Origin: DASSSQ01 sp963839285
GTDB taxonomy: Bacteria; Actinomycetota; Thermoleophilia; Gaiellales; Gaiellaceae
Length of the DNA: 64,000 nucleotides
Reading direction: 5' to 3'
NCBI GenBank assembly: GCA_963839285.1
Contig: CAWIUN010000013.1
Span: 62,001 to 126,000, forward strand
Shown here: positions 60,959 to 64,000 of the stretch, in pieces
How positions within the stretch are numbered: the first letter of the stretch is position 1
How the letters are laid out: each line of letters opens with the position of its first letter
Translations under genes and position numbers: made by a program
The notes under the pieces: model-generated
Database searches by the model: none
The model's input: only the letters and a program-made list of their open reading frames with translations
What the model was told of the DNA's origin: nothing

Positions 60959-61505
60959 CCTCGAGTCCGCCGTCGGCGAGATCCTGATCGACGAGCAGGG
61001 CCTGCAGGCGCGGATCGCCGAGCTCGGCCGCGAGATCTCGCGCGACTACGAGGGCCGCGACCTGCTCCTGCTCGGCGTCCTCAAGGGCGCCGTCTTCTTC
61101 ATGGCCGACCTGATGCGCCACGTCACCGTCGCCTGCGAGGTCGACTTCATGGCGATCTCGAGCTACGGCGCCTCGACCGACTCCTCCGGGGTCGTCCGCA
61201 TCCTCAAGGACCTCGACATCAACATCGAGGGCAGGGACGTGCTCGTCGTCGAGGACATCATCGACTCGGGCCTGACGCTCTCCTACCTCGTCCGCACGCT
61301 CGAGGCGCGCCGGCCGGCGTCGCTCGAGGTCTGCACGCTCCTGACGAAGCCGGAGCGGCGCGAGATCGAGGTCGCCGTGCGCTACGTCGGCTTCGAGATC
61401 CCGAACCGATTCGTGATCGGCTACGGGCTCGATTTCGCCGAGCGGTACCGCAATCTCCCCTACGTCGGCGTCCTGCACGACGACCTGATGCCGGAAGGCA
61501 TGTGA
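60948..61505 (+). CDS. hpt: Hypoxanthine phosphoribosyltransferase
   Basis: A 185-residue purine salvage enzyme. The PRPP-binding loop is VLVVEDIIDSGLTLSYLV; the N-terminal LLGVLKGAVFFMADLMRH, SSYGASTDSSGVVRI and the C-terminal VGYGLD-like FVIGYGLDFAERYRNLPYVGVL are family hallmarks. GTG 60948 overlaps the end of tilS, so translation is coupled. Confidence 0.96.
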   Translation: MATDLESAVGEILIDEQGLQARIAELGREISRDYEGRDLLLLGVLKGAVFFMADLMRHVTVACEVDFMAISSYGASTDSSGVVRILKDLDINIEGRDVLVVEDIIDSGLTLSYLVRTLEARRPASLEVCTLLTKPERREIEVAVRYVGFEIPNRFVIGYGLDFAERYRNLPYVGVLHDDLMPEGM

Positions 61506-61547
61506 AACCGATCGAGTCCCGCGCCCGTTCTACCGATGAAGGGTTGC

Positions 61548-61553
61548 TACCCT
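61548..61553 (+). promoter_or_regulatory. -10 box (TACCCT) of ftsH
   Basis: TACCCT lies 16 bases before GTG 61570, leaving room for the Shine-Dalgarno GAGGAG; a small AGGGT-TGCT-ACCCT dyad covers the box. Confidence 0.45.
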
Positions 61554-61569
61554 GCGTCGAGGAGATTTC

Positions 61570-63513
<1,944 letters not shown>

Positions 63514-63516
63514 AGC

Positions 63517-64000
63517 TTGCCGCGCATCGGCCGCGTCCGCGGCTCTGCGCTGATCCTCGTCTCGGTCGCCGTCCTCTGGGGCGGCACCTGGCCCGCCGGG
63601 AAGCTGGCCGCCGCGCACGTCGCGCCCGCGACCGTCGCGGTCGTCCGTTTCGCGCTCGCCTGCGCGCTGCTCTGGCTCTGGGCGCGGCTGCGCGGGGCGA
63701 GGCCGGGGCTGCCGGGCCGGGCCGACGTGCCGCTCGTGCTCGTGCTCGGGGCGAGCGCGGTCTTCGGCTACAACCTCTTCTTCCTCTACGGCCTGCGGCT
63801 CGCGCCCGCCGCGGACGGCTCGATCCTCGTGCCGGGCCTGATCCCGATCCTGACGACGCTGCTCGCCTGGCCGGTGCTCGGCGACCGGCCGCCGCTCCGG
63901 GCCGCGCTCGGCTTCGCGGTCGCGCTCGCCGGGCTCGTGCTCGTCGTCGACCCGGTCGGCGGCTTCGGCACGCGGCGGCTGCAGGGCGACGCGCTGCTCG
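63517..64000 (+). CDS. EamA-family (DMT) transporter, 5' part
   Basis: Begins at TTG 63517, four bases after the ftsH stop, and runs off the window. About 161 residues are visible: LILVSVAVLWGGTWPAGKLAAAHVAP is the EamA opening, and at least four membrane helices follow (LVLVLGASAVFGYNLFFLYGL, LVPGLIPILTTLLAWPVLGDRPP, GFAVALAGLVLVV). Proteins of this drug/metabolite family export amino acids or other metabolites; the substrate is unknown. Confidence 0.85.
   Translation, partial: MPRIGRVRGSALILVSVAVLWGGTWPAGKLAAAHVAPATVAVVRFALACALLWLWARLRGARPGLPGRADVPLVLVLGASAVFGYNLFFLYGLRLAPAADGSILVPGLIPILTTLLAWPVLGDRPPLRAALGFAVALAGLVLVVDPVGGFGTRRLQGDALL

Overview
The window is high-GC (about 70%) bacterial chromosome. 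Many GTG/TTG starts, actinobacterial-style ribosomal proteins and the mix of accessory genes suggest an Actinomycetota genome, most likely class Thermoleophilia (Gaiellales/Solirubrobacterales type). The lineage call is an inference from gene content.

Layout. (1) 1-9.5 kb is the spc/alpha ribosomal block: rplX(3' end)-rplE-rpsN-rpsH-rplF-rplR-rpsE-rpmD-rplO-secY-adk-map-rpmJ-rpsM-rpsK-rpsD-rpoA-rplQ. It is closed by a strong hairpin, and infA is missing from its usual place. (2) 9.5-22.4 kb holds small housekeeping and unknown genes, an SRPBCC/ArsR pair with its operator, clpP, an NfeD-like gene, truA, ligA, a PBP4-type carboxypeptidase, an orphan LuxR-type regulator and two divergent cell-wall genes (a coiled-coil/3D-domain protein and an NlpC/P60 hydrolase). 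(3) 22.4-31.5 kb holds an acyl-CoA synthetase, Ku, a small HTH gene behind a structured leader, SSB, tRNA-Pro(CGG), a nitrilase-family amidase, a flippase-like membrane protein and a beta-propeller/lysyl-oxidase fusion. (4) 31.5-44.2 kb is largely lipid or acyl-CoA catabolism: a CoA-transferase, a TetR regulator, three acyl-CoA dehydrogenases and an SDR, with two MFS exporters and NudC. (5) 44.2-51.8 kb is an envelope-stress module: VanW protein, thioesterase, sirtuin, HtrA protease, an OmpR/histidine-kinase pair and two related secreted proteins. HtrA, the regulator and both secreted proteins sit next to arrays of a CTTAG-like repeat spaced almost exactly 11 bp. (6) 51.8-64 kb holds a GMC oxidoreductase, DinB, an L,D-transpeptidase, a DAG-kinase-like protein, DeoD, a GNAT enzyme, a histidine phosphatase, tilS, hpt, ftsH and a truncated EamA transporter.

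Two window-wide patterns matter to any user. First, about 25 genes are interrupted by frameshifts. Nearly all are net +1, and by my reading almost every one is repaired by restoring one CG/GC dinucleotide at a CGCG/GCGC tetranucleotide. This looks like a systematic sequencing error, so these genes are annotated here as single intact genes. Second, many genes carry a TAnnnT -10 box ending only 6-10 bases before the start codon, which points to widespread leaderless transcription and helped choose several starts.
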